A stretch of 64,000 nt of DNA from Sphingobium sp. Z007 (lineage in GTDB: Bacteria; Pseudomonadota; Alphaproteobacteria; Sphingomonadales; Sphingomonadaceae), in the NCBI RefSeq assembly GCF_900013425.1, contig NZ_FBXK01000005.1, positions 3,187,407-3,251,406 on the forward strand. The letters run 5' to 3'. Positions 62,783-64,000 of the stretch are shown piece by piece. The notes beneath the pieces are model-generated. The model searched no databases. It was given only the letters and a program-made list of their open reading frames with translations, and was not told where the DNA came from. Position 1 is the stretch's first letter; each line of letters starts with the position of its first letter. The position numbers were made by a program, and so were the translations under genes.

Positions 62783-64000
62783 TCATTCCCACTCGATCGT
62801 GCCGGGCGGCTTCGAGGTGTAATCATAGACCACGCGGTTGATGCCCTTGACCTCGTTGATGATGCGGGTCGCGACGCGGCTTAGGAAAGCTGCGTCGAAG
62901 GGGTAGATGTCGGCGGTCATGCCGTCGGTCGATGTGACGGCGCGCACAGCGCAGACGCTGTCATAGGTGCGCAGGTCGCCCATGACGCCCACGGTGCGGA
63001 CCGGGAGCAGGACGGCGAAGGCCTGCCAGATCGCGTCGTAGAGGCCCGCGTTGCGGATTTCCTCCAGATAGATGGCGTCCGCCTTGCGCAATATGTCGCA
63101 GCGTTCCTTGGTCACTTCGCCGGGGATGCGGATGGCAAGGCCGGGGCCGGGGAAGGGGTGACGGCCGACGAAAATGTCGGGCAGGCCCAGTTCCTTGCCC
63201 AGCACGCGCACTTCGTCCTTGAACAATTCGCGCAGCGGTTCGACCAGCTTCATATTCATGCGTTCGGGCAGGCCGCCGACATTGTGATGCGATTTGATCG
63301 TCACCGAGGGACCGCCGGTAAAGCTGACCGATTCGATGACGTCGGGATAGAGGGTGCCCTGCGCCAGATAGTCGGCACCGCCGATCTTCGCGGCTTCCTC
63401 CTCGAAGACCTTGATAAATTCGCCGCCGATGAACTTGCGCTTCTTTTCCGGGTCGGTGAGGCCGGCGAGGCCGCCGAGGAAGCGCTCTTCCGCGTTCACA
63501 TGCACCAATTTGATGCCATAATGTTCGCGGAACAGGCTCACCACCTGTTCGGCTTCGCCCAGCCGCATCAGGCCATGGTCGACGAAGACGCAGGTGAGCT
63601 GGTCGCCGATCGCTTCGTGGATCAGGACCGCGGCGACCGCGCTGTCGACGCCGCCGGACAGGCCGCAAATCACGCGCCCTTCGCCCACTTGGGCGCGGAT
63701 TTCGGCGATCTTGGTCGCGCGAAACTCCGCCATGGTCCAGTCACCGGCCAAGCCGCAGACGTGGCGCACGAAATTGGCGAGCAGCTTGGCGCCATCGGGG
63801 GTGTGGACGACTTCGGGGTGGAATTGGGTGGCGTAGAAGCGTTTGGCTTCGTTCGCGGTGACGGCATAGGGCGCGCCCTCGCTGGTGGCGACGACTTCGA
63901 AGCCGGGGGCAAGGGTCGTCACCTTGTCGCCATGGCTCATCCAGACCTGATGCTTTTCGCCTTCGCTCCACAGGCCGTCGAACAGGGAGCAGCCCTGCTT
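62783..64000 (-). CDS. guaA: GMP synthase (glutamine-hydrolysing), N-terminus outside window
   Basis: 406 residues are visible, ending in the family C-terminus [16 protein letters not shown]. The window covers the end of the class I amidotransferase domain ([16 protein letters not shown], catalytic His in [11 protein letters not shown]), the ATP pyrophosphatase with P-loop [18 protein letters not shown], and the dimerisation domain ([17 protein letters not shown]). It converts XMP to GMP. About 115 N-terminal residues with the amidotransferase Cys lie beyond 64000. Confidence 0.97.
   Translation of the reverse strand, partial: KQGCSLFDGLWSEGEKHQVWMSHGDKVTTLAPGFEVVATSEGAPYAVTANEAKRFYATQFHPEVVHTPDGAKLLANFVRHVCGLAGDWTMAEFRATKIAEIRAQVGEGRVICGLSGGVDSAVAAVLIHEAIGDQLTCVFVDHGLMRLGEAEQVVSLFREHYGIKLVHVNAEERFLGGLAGLTDPEKKRKFIGGEFIKVFEEEAAKIGGADYLAQGTLYPDVIESVSFTGGPSVTIKSHHNVGGLPERMNMKLVEPLRELFKDEVRVLGKELGLPDIFVGRHPFPGPGLAIRIPGEVTKERCDILRKADAIYLEEIRNAGLYDAIWQAFAVLLPVRTVGVMGDLRTYDSVCAVRAVTSTDGMTADIYPFDAAFLSRVATRIINEVKGINRVVYDYTSKPPGTIEWE

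Noticed and set aside
1..64000. CRISPR array, prophage or secretion cluster
   Set aside because: No regularly spaced direct repeats, phage structural genes or integrase were seen. The only mobile DNA is the IS110-type element, the Tn3-type transposon and small palindromes.

Overview
The window is high-GC chromosomal DNA from an alphaproteobacterium, most likely a sphingomonad (Sphingobium/Sphingomonas group). This is judged from the protein repertoire (CDC48-type ATPase, LOV-HWE histidine kinase with a one-domain response regulator, GDT1-type exporter, DUF2126/alpha-E/ATP-grasp cluster) and from the dispersed palindromic repeats of the CGTTCG...GTCGAGA type between genes. No database search was possible, so family calls rest on motifs read directly from the translated sequence. 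About 50 genes, two transposable elements, one tRNA, one riboswitch and one probable small RNA are supported.

Layout. 1-4.4 kb: DMT-family exporter (cut by the left edge), threonine aldolase, a divergent branched-chain aminotransferase gene behind a 25-bp palindromic operator, and a UbiH-type hydroxylase. 4.4-6.0 kb: a palindromic repeat and an IS110/IS1111-type insertion sequence. 6.0-11.6 kb: cytochrome b561, acetyl-CoA synthetase, a GST-fold FzlA-like protein, a diguanylate cyclase and a LysR regulator. 11.6-14.2 kb: a probable sRNA followed by a two-domain CDC48 AAA ATPase. 14.3-19.1 kb: a methyltransferase gene split by a 4.1-kb Tn3-family transposon carrying only tnpA and a long-form tnpR. 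19.2-25.5 kb: LuxR-type regulator, proA, kdsA coupled to a phospholipase A2-like small protein, and a divergent hydrolase/P450 pair.

25.5-32.5 kb holds a tightly overlapped three-gene operon (DUF2126 transglutaminase, fused circularly permuted ATP-grasp/alpha-E, second transglutaminase) downstream of tRNA-Leu(GAG). It looks like a peptide ligase/hydrolase system whose product is unknown. 33.1-39.2 kb: gltD-gltB. 39.4-44.2 kb: uppP, an NDUFA9-like protein, a GDT1-family exporter under a yybP-ykoY manganese riboswitch, DUF1801 and a secreted amidase. 44.4-46.5 kb: two paralogous secreted proteins, coq7 and dsbB. 46.7-53.4 kb: the envelope/ribosome block rmuC, nadD, rsfS, rlmH, envC-like, ctpA, with a vapBC pair whose toxin is frameshifted. 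53.5-64 kb: GlxA-type regulator, haloperoxidase-like hydrolase, SDR, small membrane protein, class I aminotransferase, carbonic anhydrase, LOV histidine kinase plus response regulator, TetR regulator with a duplicated operator facing an aldo/keto reductase, and guaA (cut by the right edge).

The most noteworthy items are the permuted ATP-grasp/transglutaminase operon, the IS110-type element with a noncoding end of the size expected for a bridge RNA, the structured sRNA candidate ahead of the CDC48 gene, the broken vapC, and a palindromic mini-element nested inside another dispersed palindrome.
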